From: Flagellimonas lutimaris
GTDB lineage: Bacteria; Bacteroidota; Bacteroidia; Flavobacteriales; Flavobacteriaceae
Length of the DNA stretch: 64,000 nucleotides
Reading direction: 5' to 3'
NCBI RefSeq assembly: GCF_003581615.1
Contig: NZ_QXFH01000070.1
Coordinates: 806,001-870,000, forward strand
The notes under the pieces were generated by a model. It was not told the DNA's origin and searched no databases. It saw only the letters and a program-made list of their open reading frames with translations. Both the position numbers and the translations under genes were made by a program. Below are positions 17,597 through 26,426 of this stretch, piece after piece. The number at the start of each line of letters is the position of its first letter. Positions within the stretch are counted from its first letter, which is position 1.

Positions 17597-19174
17597 TTAA
17601 TACGTTTCAAATTCATCAAGATGTGGTGTGTTCCAAGAAAGATCTTTTTCTTTCATTACTTTTTCCACCAAATCAATGATCTCACGGTTTTGGATAATTT
17701 CGATTCCTATTTCGATGTCATCCGCAAAAACACGGTCGTTTTCGGCAAAAGCGACTTTTGTTCTCAGGAATGTATGGATTTCATCTAACACAATACCTGA
17801 TTTTAGTGGTTTTCTGTATTCAAAGGCTTGGGCCGATGTCAACAATTCAATGGCAAGTATTTTTTCCACATTTTCAATAATGTTAAGCGCTTTTCTACCG
17901 CTAATAGACCCCATGCTTACATGATCTTCTTGACCCAAAGAGGTAGGGATGCTATCGGCGCTGGCGGGAAAACATAAGCTTTTGTTCTCACTGGCCAATG
18001 CTGCTGATGTATACTGAAGAATCATGTAGCCGGAATTGATTCCGGTATCGTTCATCAATAATTTGGGAACACCGGGGCTGTTGCCCTCGAGGGCCAGATA
18101 GATACGCCGGTCGGATATGTTTCCAATTTCCGAAGCGGCCAATGCGGCATAATCCAAGGCCATGGCCAAGGGTTGCCCATGGAAATTTCCTCCGCTAATG
18201 GTCAGTTCATCATTTATGATGACAGGATTGTCCGTTACTGAATTGAGTTCTATTTCCAACAATTCCTTGAGGTGGAGCCATGCATTACGGGATGCTCCGT
18301 GAACCTGAGGCATACAACGTAGGGAGTATGGGTCCTGCACCCGTTCGCAATCGATATGGTCTTCCAAAATTTCGGAACCTTGAAGCAGGGTTCGAATCCT
18401 TCCCGCCACATGTTGGTTTCCCTTGAAAGGACGAAGTTGGTGCAATTCTTCAAAAAAGGGCTTCATGGAACCTTGCAGGCCTTCGAGCATCATGGCGCCA
18501 ATAATGTCCGCATGTCGAAGGCAATGCTGTAATTTATGTACTACCATTACGCCATGAGCAGCGATGAATTGGGTTCCGTTGATCAAGGCGAGTCCTTCCT
18601 TCGGTCCTAATTCCAATGGTTTTAGTTTGTTTTTTTCGAATAGTTCTTGGGTTGGAATGGTCTTGCCTTGGTACTGTACCTTGCCCAGTCCAATCAATGG
18701 GAGAAACAAATGGGAAAGTGGTGCCAAATCGCCTGATGCCCCTACCGAACCTTGACTTGGAACCACGGGAATGGCATCGTTTTCCAAATGCCAAAGCATA
18801 CGTTGTAAGGTAGCTTCTGCAATACCAGAGTATCCTTTGGCCAAAGCATGGATTTTTAGAATTAGCATAATTTTTGCCAATTCCGTAGAAATAGGTTGGC
18901 CGACACCTACGCTATGGCTCTGCAATATGTTGGATTGAAGAATTTTGGTGTCCTCCTTGGATATTTTGGTGTTGCACAAAGGGCCAAATCCCGTATTGAT
19001 GCCATACACCGTATCGCCTTTTTCCACAATACGCTGTACACGTTGGTAACTCGCATTTACATTTTTTAGGCATTCATCTGTAAAAACACCTTTTATGCTA
19101 CCTTGGGCCAATCCCAAAGCTATGCTTGCGGTTAAATGGTCTTCACCAAATTGAAATGTTCGGTCTATCGCCAT
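17597..19174 (-). CDS. hutH: Histidine ammonia-lyase
   Basis: A 525-residue MIO-type lyase that deaminates histidine to urocanate. The Ala-Ser-Gly triad that forms the MIO cofactor is at 146-148 in GSVGASGDLAPLSH, and YGINTGFGPL near residue 58 is the conserved tyrosine loop. First gene of the hutH-hutI-hutU-hutG operon, so the promoter lies in the 73-bp gap shared with the divergent LysR gene. Confidence 0.95.
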   Translation of the reverse strand: MAIDRTFQFGEDHLTASIALGLAQGSIKGVFTDECLKNVNASYQRVQRIVEKGDTVYGINTGFGPLCNTKISKEDTKILQSNILQSHSVGVGQPISTELAKIMLILKIHALAKGYSGIAEATLQRMLWHLENDAIPVVPSQGSVGASGDLAPLSHLFLPLIGLGKVQYQGKTIPTQELFEKNKLKPLELGPKEGLALINGTQFIAAHGVMVVHKLQHCLRHADIIGAMMLEGLQGSMKPFFEELHQLRPFKGNQHVAGRIRTLLQGSEILEDHIDCERVQDPYSLRCMPQVHGASRNAWLHLKELLEIELNSVTDNPVIINDELTISGGNFHGQPLAMALDYAALAASEIGNISDRRIYLALEGNSPGVPKLLMNDTGINSGYMILQYTSAALASENKSLCFPASADSIPTSLGQEDHVSMGSISGRKALNIIENVEKILAIELLTSAQAFEYRKPLKSGIVLDEIHTFLRTKVAFAENDRVFADDIEIGIEIIQNREIIDLVEKVMKEKDLSWNTPHLDEFETY

Positions 19175-19219
19175 GTTTTTCTTTTGAATAAAATTACTAG
19201 TTAGGTTTAATAATCACCA

Positions 19220-19249
19220 ATACTTATTTTTGTAACAATCAATAAGTAT
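19220..19249. promoter_or_regulatory. Inverted repeat and lysR -7 box in the hutH / lysR divergent gap
   Basis: ATACTTATT (19220-19228) and AATAAGTAT (19241-19249) form a perfect 9-bp inverted repeat with a 12-nt spacer, running into the LysR start codon. TATTTTTG at 19225-19232 is a -7 box for the LysR gene. This is the layout expected for autoregulation by a LysR protein that also controls hut. Confidence 0.55.
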
Positions 19250-20135
19250 GAATTATCAAATAGAACTTCGACATTTCATCTATTTTCTGGCCGTGGCCGA
19301 GGAACTTCATTACAGAAAAGCCGCAGAAAAACTCTTTATTTCTCAACCAGGATTGAGCACGCAGATTAAACAGATGGAAGAAATTCTTGAGACCCAACTT
19401 TTTATCCGTGATAAGAAAAAGGTAAGCTTGACCGCGGCCGGGGAATTCTTGAAAAAAGAAGTGGAATTTATTTTGAATCACCTCGAACAGACCAAAAAAC
19501 AGCTTAAACTTATAGGAGAAGGACATTTGGGAGAAGTTCGAATCGGATTTTTGGGTTCGGCCATGCAAAATGTGGTTCCCAATTTGTTGTTGGGTTTGAA
19601 GGAAAAGTATCCAACGGTGCATACCACTTTAGAAGAGCTTTCCAATCGGGCGCAGATCAATGCGATATTGGCCGACCGTTTGGACCTTGGTTTTGTACGA
19701 TTATCCAGAGTGCCAAAAGGACTTGAAGTAAGACCTGTTTTTGAGGACACCTTTTCTTTGGTGCTTCCAGCGGAGCATTATTTGGATGAAAAGAATTTCA
19801 AAAACATTAATCAAGTGGCGGATGAAGATTTTATCCTGTTTTCTCAAGATTACAGCCCCATGTACTACGATACTGTTCTGAGTATTTGTGAAGATAGTGG
19901 GTTTGTGCCCAATGTTTCCCATAAATCGGTGCATGCGCAGACCATTTTTAAATTGGTAGAGAACAAATTGGGCATTGCCATTGTACCAACGACGCTTCAA
20001 CACGGATTTCAGATGAAGGTGAAGTTCATCGAAATGAAAAAAATAAAACAGCGCGCTGTATTGAGCATGGTCTGGAAAAGGGATAATCGAAACCCTGCTC
20101 TTCAAAAATGTATGGATTTGCTTATGAAATTATGA
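19248..20135 (+). CDS. LysR-family regulator, probably of the hut operon
   Basis: A 295-residue LysR-type regulator: winged HTH at residues 5-65 (HFIYFLAVAEELHYRKAAEKL, SQPGLSTQIKQME) and a two-lobe effector domain from about 90. It is divergent from hutH across 73 bp, and an inverted repeat overlaps its start, so it is the likely hut regulator with a pathway intermediate as ligand. In proteobacteria hut is usually controlled by HutC (GntR), so a LysR type is a lineage difference. The link is by position only. Confidence 0.88.
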   Translation: MNYQIELRHFIYFLAVAEELHYRKAAEKLFISQPGLSTQIKQMEEILETQLFIRDKKKVSLTAAGEFLKKEVEFILNHLEQTKKQLKLIGEGHLGEVRIGFLGSAMQNVVPNLLLGLKEKYPTVHTTLEELSNRAQINAILADRLDLGFVRLSRVPKGLEVRPVFEDTFSLVLPAEHYLDEKNFKNINQVADEDFILFSQDYSPMYYDTVLSICEDSGFVPNVSHKSVHAQTIFKLVENKLGIAIVPTTLQHGFQMKVKFIEMKKIKQRAVLSMVWKRDNRNPALQKCMDLLMKL

Positions 20136-20170
20136 TGTGAACATTTTGGAGAGTAACTTTGGATTTGTCA

Positions 20171-20250
20171 ATTCGAGTGATTTTTGGAGTGAAACGAAGA
20201 AAATAGTATCGAGAATTGAAATATAGGAAGCTTTGTTCTCGATACTTTTT
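20171..20250. repeat. Flavobacterial interspersed repeat with an 11-bp hairpin
   Basis: AGTATCGAGAA (20205-20215) pairs perfectly with TTCTCGATACT (20236-20246), followed by five T. Upstream is the companion motif CAATTCGAGTGATTTTTGG. The same type of element is widely scattered in flavobacterial genomes. The hairpin plus T run could also terminate the LysR transcript. Confidence 0.6.
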
Positions 20251-20327
20251 CCAAAGGAAAAAACTCTAACTGACATTTCGTTTGCTATCTAAGTTTTGAA
20301 AGAAGAAAGATTTAACTTTTTATAATT

Positions 20328-20882
20328 ATGATTTTTGATTTAATCAAGGAAAGGAGAAGTGTTTTTCCACCTCAATATACAGATAAACCTATTTCGAAAG
20401 AAACCCTGGAAAAGATTTTGGAAGCCGCCAATTGGGCCCCGACCCATAAAAAAACGGAACCTTGGCGTTTTAAAGTACTAATGGGAGAAAAGAAACAGGA
20501 GTTGGGTGCCTTTTTATCCAATAAATATCAGGAGGCAGACCCCAAGCCAAAGCAAATGAAAATCAAAAAACTGCAGTTCAACCCTTCCAATTCTGCTGCT
20601 GTTGTTGCCATTTGCATGCAACGAGACCCTAAGGAGAGTTTGCCAGAATGGGAAGAAATTGCAGCTGTCTCCATGGCGGTTCAAAATATGTGGTTGTGCT
20701 GTACAGAACTGGGTATTGGAGCTTATTGGGCCTCACCGGGCCTCATAAAGTTTATGGATGAATTTTTTGATATGAATGAAGGGGAAAGGTGTCTTGGATT
20801 TCTTTTTATGGGGTATTATGATGGTGATGTGGAACCATCAAGTAGAACCCCTATTTCTGAAAAAGTGGAGTGGTTGGACTAA
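20328..20882 (+). CDS. Nitroreductase-family flavoprotein
   Basis: A 184-residue short nitroreductase-fold protein expected to bind FMN as a dimer. RRSVFPPQYTDKPIS is the usual N-terminal phosphate/FMN-contact segment (ERRS near residue 8), AANWAPTHKKTEPWRF the second contact, and LGIGAYWASPG the third. It resembles YdjA-like minimal enzymes; the physiological substrate cannot be read from sequence. A single gene; it overlaps the stop of the convergent DUF456 gene by 4 bp. Confidence 0.88.
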   Translation: MIFDLIKERRSVFPPQYTDKPISKETLEKILEAANWAPTHKKTEPWRFKVLMGEKKQELGAFLSNKYQEADPKPKQMKIKKLQFNPSNSAAVVAICMQRDPKESLPEWEEIAAVSMAVQNMWLCCTELGIGAYWASPGLIKFMDEFFDMNEGERCLGFLFMGYYDGDVEPSSRTPISEKVEWLD

Positions 20883-21391
20883 CTAAAGGTAAATAAGTCT
20901 CCAGCATATTTTATGGTAATGTAGACATAAAAAATGGCATACATAACGGTAACCACAAGTTTCATGAAGGTACCTGTTAAAAAGCCTAAAAACGAACCGA
21001 AAGCCGCCTTCATGGCGGTTTTTTTGTTGGCCTTGTTCAACAGTTCACCTACCAAGGCCCCAATAAATGGCCAAATGATAATGCCCAATGGACCGAAAAT
21101 GGGAACAAAGATGGCCACAAGTAAGCCTATTATGGTACCCCACATGCCAGCTTTGCTGCCACCGAACCGTTTGGTGCCCATAGCGGGTATCACATAATCC
21201 AAAATGGTAATAGTAATTGCAATTATAAAAGTGATTCCCAAAATCCACCAATTATCGGGTACTGCTTTGGTTAAATAAAGCAGTAACAATCCAACCCAAC
21301 TTATGGGCGGGCCTGGCAATACGGGCAAAAAACTTCCAAGTATCCCGACCAACATCAAAAGAAACCCTAAAATGAGTAGTGCAATATCCAT
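20879..21391 (-). CDS. DUF456-domain membrane protein
   Basis: A 170-residue integral membrane protein of the DUF456 family. At least four hydrophobic helices can be seen, including LLILGFLLMLVGILGSFLPV at the N-terminus. The Gly-rich segment IPAMGTKRFGGSKAGMWGTIIG, conserved in the family, lies mid-protein. Function unknown. Transcribed alone, convergent with the nitroreductase gene. Confidence 0.85.
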   Translation of the reverse strand: MDIALLILGFLLMLVGILGSFLPVLPGPPISWVGLLLLYLTKAVPDNWWILGITFIIAITITILDYVIPAMGTKRFGGSKAGMWGTIIGLLVAIFVPIFGPLGIIIWPFIGALVGELLNKANKKTAMKAAFGSFLGFLTGTFMKLVVTVMYAIFYVYITIKYAGDLFTFS

Positions 21392-21477
21392 GGTTGTGCT
21401 TTACTGTTAGACAAATGTAGCTGACAATTGTTACAAACAAAATCAAAATAAAACCCTACCCTTAATTTTTTCGTAGG

Positions 21478-21485
21478 TAAATTTG
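21478..21485 (+). promoter_or_regulatory. -7 promoter element of the His-rich protein / TonB receptor unit
   Basis: TAAATTTG matches TAnnTTTG exactly, 21 bp before the GTG start at 21506. It is the only strong box upstream of the receptor. Confidence 0.65.
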
Positions 21486-21505
21486 AAACCAATTACGAAG
21501 CTGTC

Positions 21506-21946
21506 GTGAAAACGAATAAAACACATAAAAAATTAAGGTTCATCCACATAGGGTGCACCGTGATGTGTATGTTTTATTTGTTAGGCCTTTTTAATGGTTT
21601 GGTATTGGAAGCCCTGCATGAAGTATCACACGTGTTGACTCCAAAAACACACCATCATAATTTTGTCTCGGACCACGAAGCCATAGATTATTCTTCGTTG
21701 GAAGCTATGGCAGGTCACTCCCACGAATCGTTAGAAGCATTAAAGGATTTATTGGAAGCCAATCATTCAGATGAGCAAGAATCCAAGAATGATATCAGTC
21801 TTCAACTGGATAAACATTTTGTGGAAGAAGTCCATATTCCATCGAACATAGATACTTCCATAACTAGTAAAAGTGATTGGGCATACCAAAGCAAAACTTC
21901 TTTTTGGTGCCAAGGTGTTAGTACGCCGCCTCCCCAACATAGCTGA
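21506..21946 (+). CDS. Small His-rich membrane-anchored protein preceding a TonB-dependent receptor
   Basis: I do not recognise the family. The 146-residue product has one N-terminal hydrophobic helix (about residues 14-34) followed by an exported-looking polar region rich in His, Asp and Glu (HHH at 48-50, then HSHES, NHSD and similar), as in proteins that bind transition metals. The end, PPPQHS, is proline-rich. Start is GTG, 21 bp after a perfect -7 box. The receptor gene begins 110 bp downstream on the same strand, with a hairpin between, so the two probably act together in uptake or sensing of a metal or metal complex. That role is inference. Confidence 0.65.
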   Translation: MKTNKTHKKLRFIHIGCTVMCMFYLLGLFNGLVLEALHEVSHVLTPKTHHHNFVSDHEAIDYSSLEAMAGHSHESLEALKDLLEANHSDEQESKNDISLQLDKHFVEEVHIPSNIDTSITSKSDWAYQSKTSFWCQGVSTPPPQHS

Positions 21947-21973
21947 AATAGGCTAGGCCAAAACTTTAAGGAA

Positions 21974-21998
21974 CAGGTTCCATGTTTGAATGGAACTG
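21974..21998 (+). other. Intergenic hairpin between the His-rich gene and the TonB receptor
   Basis: CAGGTTCCAT pairs with ATGGAACTG (nine pairs, one bulged G, 6-nt loop). No T run follows, so it is not a standard terminator; it could stabilise or process the mRNA. Confidence 0.45.
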
Positions 21999-22056
21999 GG
22001 TCTAGCATTGCTATTGTTCAAACTTATTTACACAAATCAAATTAAAAGACAACGAC

Positions 22057-24282
22057 ATGAAATATTTTATGGCGACATTGTCCATGCTGTTCATGGGCAC
22101 AATCGCAGCACAAAACATAAAGGGAAAGCTGGTAGATGAAACTGGTTCTCCATTGGAAGACGCTGGTATTTTTAACAAGACCAGTGGTCAACACAGCCAT
22201 ACCGATGGCACAGGGCAGTTTGTTCTGGATAGAACCTCGGTAAAGGATACAATTTATTTTTCAAGATTGGGATATGCCACGCAAACCCGAGTGGTGAATC
22301 AAGCGGATTTACAAAATCCGTTGACCATAGTTCTTGAAGAGAGTTCTATTTCTTTGGACCAAGTAGTTTTGGTGTCAAAGGTGGATGCTTTGAGCAGGAT
22401 AGTAGATGTGGATGTGAAAACTAATCCCGTAAAATCATCACAAGAAATTTTGAGGAAGGTTCCTGGCCTTATTATCGGTCAACACGCTGGAGGAGGAAAG
22501 GCCGAGCAGATATTTTTACGCGGTTTTGACGTGGATCACGGTACCGATGTGGCCATTAATGTAGGCGGTATGCCCGTGAACATGGTATCCCACGCACACG
22601 GGCAGGGATATGCCGATCTTCACTTTGTGATTCCGGAAACCATTGAAAACGTAAACTTTGGAAAAGGACCTTATTATGCCGATCAAGGAAACTTTAACAC
22701 GGCTGGTTATGTAAACCTAAAATTGAGAAAAAGCTTGGACAAGAGTATGTTGTCCACCGAAGCAGGGCAATTTGGAACACGAAGATTTATGGGGATGCTC
22801 AATGTTTTGGACAATCAAAACAGCAATGCGTACTTAGCTTCCGAGTTATATTTAACGGATGGTCCGTTTGAGTCACCACAAAACTTTAATCGTATCAATA
22901 TTTTGGGAAGATACCGATACGCGTTGCCAGGTGATCAAGAGTTGCTGTTGACCGCATCACACTTTACAAGTAAATGGGATGCATCAGGACAAATACCGCA
23001 AAGAGCGGTAGATCAAGGATTGATTGGTCGATTTGGCGCTATTGACGATACCGAGGGCGGACAAACGAGCCGAACCAATTTTGTATTGAATCACAGCAAA
23101 AACTTGGGTGCTGGTAAATCACTCAATACAATGGCTTTTGTTTCCCATTACGACTTTGAATTGTACTCCAACTTCACCTTTTTCTTGGAAGACCCCGTGA
23201 ACGGAGATCAGATCAAACAGTTTGAAGACCGATTAATGGCAGGGGCGAAAACCGTTTTTCAGAACAATTCTGCCAGTTTGGGAGACATGGGGTTCAAATA
23301 CAACGCAGGAATTGGTTTTAGATACGACAATGTGGACGATAACCAATTATCACATACGCTGAACCGTCAAGAATTGTTGGAGCGTTTGGCTTATGGTGAT
23401 ATCGATGAAGTAAACAGCTACGCATTTGCGGGAGCCGAATTCAAATCAGGGCAATTTACTTTTGAGCCAGCCGTTCGTTTGGACTATTTTAGGTTCGATT
23501 ACATTGACAAAATGAGTGAACTGTACGATAGCCGTAGTGAAGAAAAGGTGGCTTTTAGTCCTAAGTTCAATACCATTTATAGTCCAACAGAAAACACCCA
23601 AATTTTCTTGAAAACAGGAATTGGATTTCACTCTAACGACACTAGAGTTGTGGTGGCGAACGAAGGCGAAGAAATTCTACCTGCCGCTTACGGAGTGGAT
23701 TTGGGAACCATTATAAAACCAGTAAATAAGTTGGTGTTGAATGCCACTTTGTGGACCCTGTTCTTGGATCAAGAGTTTGTATACGTAGGGGATGCCGGGA
23801 TTGTGGAGCCTAGTGGAAAAACCCGAAGAATGGGACTTGAAGTGGGAGCGAGGTACCAGCCATTAGATTGGCTTTATTTGTATTCTGATGCCAATTACAC
23901 CCAAGTCCGTAGCACTGAAGCCGCCGATGGACAAGATTACATTCCTCTGGCACCCGATTTTACGATGGCAGGTGGTGTGACTTTGGGAGGCAGTCAAGGC
24001 TTTTCAGGAGGACTTAGTTGCCGATATATTGATGACAGACCCGCCAACGAGGACAATTCTATTGTGGCCGAAGGCTATTTTGTCGCCGATGTAACCCTTA
24101 ACTATAGTGTAAACAACTGGACCTTTGGCTTGATTGTAGAAAACCTGTTCGATACCGAATGGAACGAAACACAGTTCGCGACAGAAAGCCGTTTATTCAA
24201 TGAACCGAATTCTTTTGAGGAGATTCATTTTACACCCGGTACACCTTTTTATCTAAGAGGAAAGGTTACCGTTACTTTTTAA
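22057..24282 (+). CDS. TonB-dependent outer membrane receptor
   Basis: A 741-residue receptor with a signal peptide ending near AQN, a carboxypeptidase-like (CarboxypepD_reg) domain at about 20-105 (NIKGKLVDETGSPLEDAGIFN), a plug domain at about 115-230 with IFLRGFDVDHGTDVAINVGG, and a beta-barrel ending in aromatic/aliphatic residues (GKVTVTF). There is no SusD partner, so this is a small-ligand or metal-complex transporter rather than a glycan system. The His-rich protein upstream hints at a metal substrate; the true ligand is unknown. A terminator follows at 24289. Confidence 0.92.
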   Translation: MKYFMATLSMLFMGTIAAQNIKGKLVDETGSPLEDAGIFNKTSGQHSHTDGTGQFVLDRTSVKDTIYFSRLGYATQTRVVNQADLQNPLTIVLEESSISLDQVVLVSKVDALSRIVDVDVKTNPVKSSQEILRKVPGLIIGQHAGGGKAEQIFLRGFDVDHGTDVAINVGGMPVNMVSHAHGQGYADLHFVIPETIENVNFGKGPYYADQGNFNTAGYVNLKLRKSLDKSMLSTEAGQFGTRRFMGMLNVLDNQNSNAYLASELYLTDGPFESPQNFNRINILGRYRYALPGDQELLLTASHFTSKWDASGQIPQRAVDQGLIGRFGAIDDTEGGQTSRTNFVLNHSKNLGAGKSLNTMAFVSHYDFELYSNFTFFLEDPVNGDQIKQFEDRLMAGAKTVFQNNSASLGDMGFKYNAGIGFRYDNVDDNQLSHTLNRQELLERLAYGDIDEVNSYAFAGAEFKSGQFTFEPAVRLDYFRFDYIDKMSELYDSRSEEKVAFSPKFNTIYSPTENTQIFLKTGIGFHSNDTRVVVANEGEEILPAAYGVDLGTIIKPVNKLVLNATLWTLFLDQEFVYVGDAGIVEPSGKTRRMGLEVGARYQPLDWLYLYSDANYTQVRSTEAADGQDYIPLAPDFTMAGGVTLGGSQGFSGGLSCRYIDDRPANEDNSIVAEGYFVADVTLNYSVNNWTFGLIVENLFDTEWNETQFATESRLFNEPNSFEEIHFTPGTPFYLRGKVTVTF

Positions 24283-24288
24283 ACAACT

Positions 24289-24319
24289 ATCCTCCAGAAT
24301 ACTACACTGGGGGATTTTT
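24289..24319 (+). terminator. Terminator of the TonB receptor gene
   Basis: ATCCTCCAG (24289-24297) pairs with CTGGGGGAT (24307-24315), nine pairs with one G-U, followed by five T. Confidence 0.8.
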
Positions 24320-24331
24320 AACCTATTTTTC

Positions 24332-24398
24332 AACTAAAAAATTAGTTTAAACTAAATATTTAGTTATATTTGTTTCGTATTGAACTAAAAAATTAGTT
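24332..24398 (+). promoter_or_regulatory. Triple BlaI-type operator with promoter
   Basis: Three 16-bp dyads of the form AACTAA-N4-TTAGTT occur at 24332-24347, 24350-24365 and 24383-24398. Dyads 1 and 2 are 18 bp apart centre to centre. A perfect -7 box, TATATTTG at 24365-24372, starts on the last base of dyad 2, and dyad 3 ends 4 bp before the BlaI start codon. This is a textbook arrangement for autorepression by the BlaI protein encoded next. Confidence 0.88.
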
Positions 24399-24402
24399 AA
24401 AA

Positions 24403-24762
24403 ATGAAACAACTCACCAAGGCAGAAGAAGAGGTAATGCAGCTCCTTTGGAAAATTGAAAAAGGCAACGTAGCCTCAATTTTGGAGGAGTTGCCGGAACC
24501 TAAACCGGCATATAATACAGTATCCACTATTGTTCGGATTTTGGAGGACAAAGGTTTTGTATCCCACGAAAAAGTTGGGAAGGGACATGTGTATTTTCCA
24601 TTGATGAAAAAAGAAGAGTACAGCAATCAGAGCCTTAATAAATTGATGGATGGATATTTCCAAGGATCATTTTCCAGCATGGTGTCCTTTTTTATGAAGA
24701 AGAACGATATCAGCTTGAAAGAACTGGAAGACATAATGAAGAACATCAAAGACAAAGAGTAA
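24403..24762 (+). CDS. BlaI/MecI/CopY-family repressor
   Basis: A 119-residue repressor: winged helix at residues 1-75 (LTKAEEEVMQLLWKIEKG, then PKPAYNTVSTIVRILEDKGFV) and a helical dimerisation region after it. In this family the repressor is cleaved or released when its membrane peptidase partner senses a signal. The partner gene overlaps its stop by one base (TAATG). Operator sites are directly upstream. Confidence 0.93.
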   Translation: MKQLTKAEEEVMQLLWKIEKGNVASILEELPEPKPAYNTVSTIVRILEDKGFVSHEKVGKGHVYFPLMKKEEYSNQSLNKLMDGYFQGSFSSMVSFFMKKNDISLKELEDIMKNIKDKE

Positions 24763-26417
24763 TGATTACCTATATATTAGAATCCTTAGCATTTCAACTG
24801 GTCTTTTTGCTGGCTTACGACCTTTTTCTAAAGAAAGAGACCTTTTTTCAATGGAATCGAGCATATCTGTTGGGCACATTTGCCCTTTCCCTCATATTGC
24901 CTTGGGTAAAGATTGAGGCTCTACAAACTTCCATGCCCCAAGAGTTGGAACCCACAACGGTGTTTCTTGCACAGTTGAACGGAGTGGTGCTTGGCCCAGG
25001 CGTAGAAGAAACCGGTTTTCTGGAACGTATGCCTTGGCCATATTTGGTTTTGGGTGTCGGGAGTATGTTGGCCTGCATATGGTTTGCCTACAAATTGATT
25101 CAGATAGTAAGACTTCGTAATAAAAGTGCTGTTGAACATTATCAAGAATTCACAAAAGTCATAGTGCCCAAAAGCACCTCGGCCTTTTCTTTTTTCCGAA
25201 ATATTTTTATGGGAGAAGAAATCAAAAAGGACAACGAGGCCAATATCCTGGCCCACGAACTGGTGCATGTAAAACAATGGCATTCTTTGGACTTGCTCTT
25301 TTTTGAGTTGGCCCGAATCGTCTTCTGGTTCAATCCTTTGGTGTATATCTACCAGAATAGGCTTGCGGAGCTTCATGAATTCATTGCCGATGAAAAAGCC
25401 GTCAAACAAAATAAAACCGCCCATTTTGAAATGCTGTTGTCCGAAGCATTCCATACGCAGAACATCAGTTTTGTCAATCAATTTTTCAATAAATCACTAA
25501 TCAAAAAGCGAATAGTCATGTTACAAAAAAAGAAGTCGAAAGCCGTTTGGCAGTTAAAGTATATATTGTTGTTGCCCATTATTTTAGGAATGTTGGTCTA
25601 CACTTCCTGCGTGACAAATAAGGAAGATAATGAGTTTGAACCGGAAGAAGGAGTCTCCTTGACTAGTGCGAACGAGATTCCATTTGGGGTTATTGACGAA
25701 GTGCCGATATTTCCTGGGTGCGAAAATGCTGAAGACAAAAGAGCCTGTTTTCAAGAAAAAATTCAGGCGCATATACGTAAAAACTTCCATTATCCCGAAG
25801 CGGCTCAAGAGCAAGGTATCCAGGGTAGGGTAAGTGCAATTTTTATAATTGATGTAGAAGGAAATGTAGTGGACATCAAAATGAGGGGGCCGCATGAGCT
25901 TTTGGAAAAAGAAACTGAACGCATCTTGGCCAAACTACCGCAAATGAAACCAGGAAAGCATGAAGGTGAAGTTGTTAACGTACCTTTCTCCATTCCGATA
26001 ACCTTTAAGCTTGACGATGGTGACCAAGCCATCAATAAAGAAATTCAAAAGTTTGGTGATCGCGGAGATGGTTGGGTTCCGTTTACGGCGATTGATGAGG
26101 CTCCTGTTTTTCCAGGATGTGAAGATGCTACGGACAAGCGAGCTTGCTTTTTGGAAAACGTACAAAATCATGTACGTAAACATTTTAGATATCCTGAAGA
26201 AGCACAAGAACAAGGAATTCAAGGTAGAGTGGCCATTATGTTTGGTATAAATGCAGAGGGCGATATAGTGGATATCAAATCAAAGGGGCCAAGTCCAATT
26301 TTGGAAGCGGAAGCCCAACGAATAATTACAAGATTACCCAAAATGGAACCCGCCAAACAGGATGGAAAACCTGCAGACGTGATTTTTTCCATTCCTATTA
26401 CTTTTAAATTAAAATAG
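24762..26417 (+). CDS. BlaR1-like M56 membrane metallopeptidase with two C-terminal TonB-like domains
   Basis: A 551-residue sensor/peptidase. The N-terminal part has membrane helices (about 1-30, 35-50, 90-115) and an M56 zinc site, HELVHVKQW at about 163-171, with the third ligand in LHEFIADEKAV; a further helix lies near 265-285. The region beyond about 310 contains two tandem copies of a TonB C-terminal-like domain of roughly 110 residues, each starting P(I/V)FPGCE and ending SIPITFKL. BlaR1 proteins carry a penicillin-binding domain there; this one does not, so the signal is probably not a beta-lactam. It overlaps blaI by one base. The lipoprotein two genes downstream has a degenerate version of the same domain. 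Confidence 0.88.
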   Translation: MITYILESLAFQLVFLLAYDLFLKKETFFQWNRAYLLGTFALSLILPWVKIEALQTSMPQELEPTTVFLAQLNGVVLGPGVEETGFLERMPWPYLVLGVGSMLACIWFAYKLIQIVRLRNKSAVEHYQEFTKVIVPKSTSAFSFFRNIFMGEEIKKDNEANILAHELVHVKQWHSLDLLFFELARIVFWFNPLVYIYQNRLAELHEFIADEKAVKQNKTAHFEMLLSEAFHTQNISFVNQFFNKSLIKKRIVMLQKKKSKAVWQLKYILLLPIILGMLVYTSCVTNKEDNEFEPEEGVSLTSANEIPFGVIDEVPIFPGCENAEDKRACFQEKIQAHIRKNFHYPEAAQEQGIQGRVSAIFIIDVEGNVVDIKMRGPHELLEKETERILAKLPQMKPGKHEGEVVNVPFSIPITFKLDDGDQAINKEIQKFGDRGDGWVPFTAIDEAPVFPGCEDATDKRACFLENVQNHVRKHFRYPEEAQEQGIQGRVAIMFGINAEGDIVDIKSKGPSPILEAEAQRIITRLPKMEPAKQDGKPADVIFSIPITFKLK

Positions 26418-26426
26418 GCCTATATC

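Noticed and set aside
21422..21433. TGACAATTGTTA upstream of the His-rich gene as a further Fnr-type site
   Set aside because: One base off the pattern, and the -7 box is 50.5 bp from its centre instead of 29.5.
24762..26417. Calling the M56 protein a beta-lactam sensor (BlaR1)
   Set aside because: The zinc peptidase part fits, but there is no penicillin-binding SxxK/KTG domain; the exported part is TonB-like.
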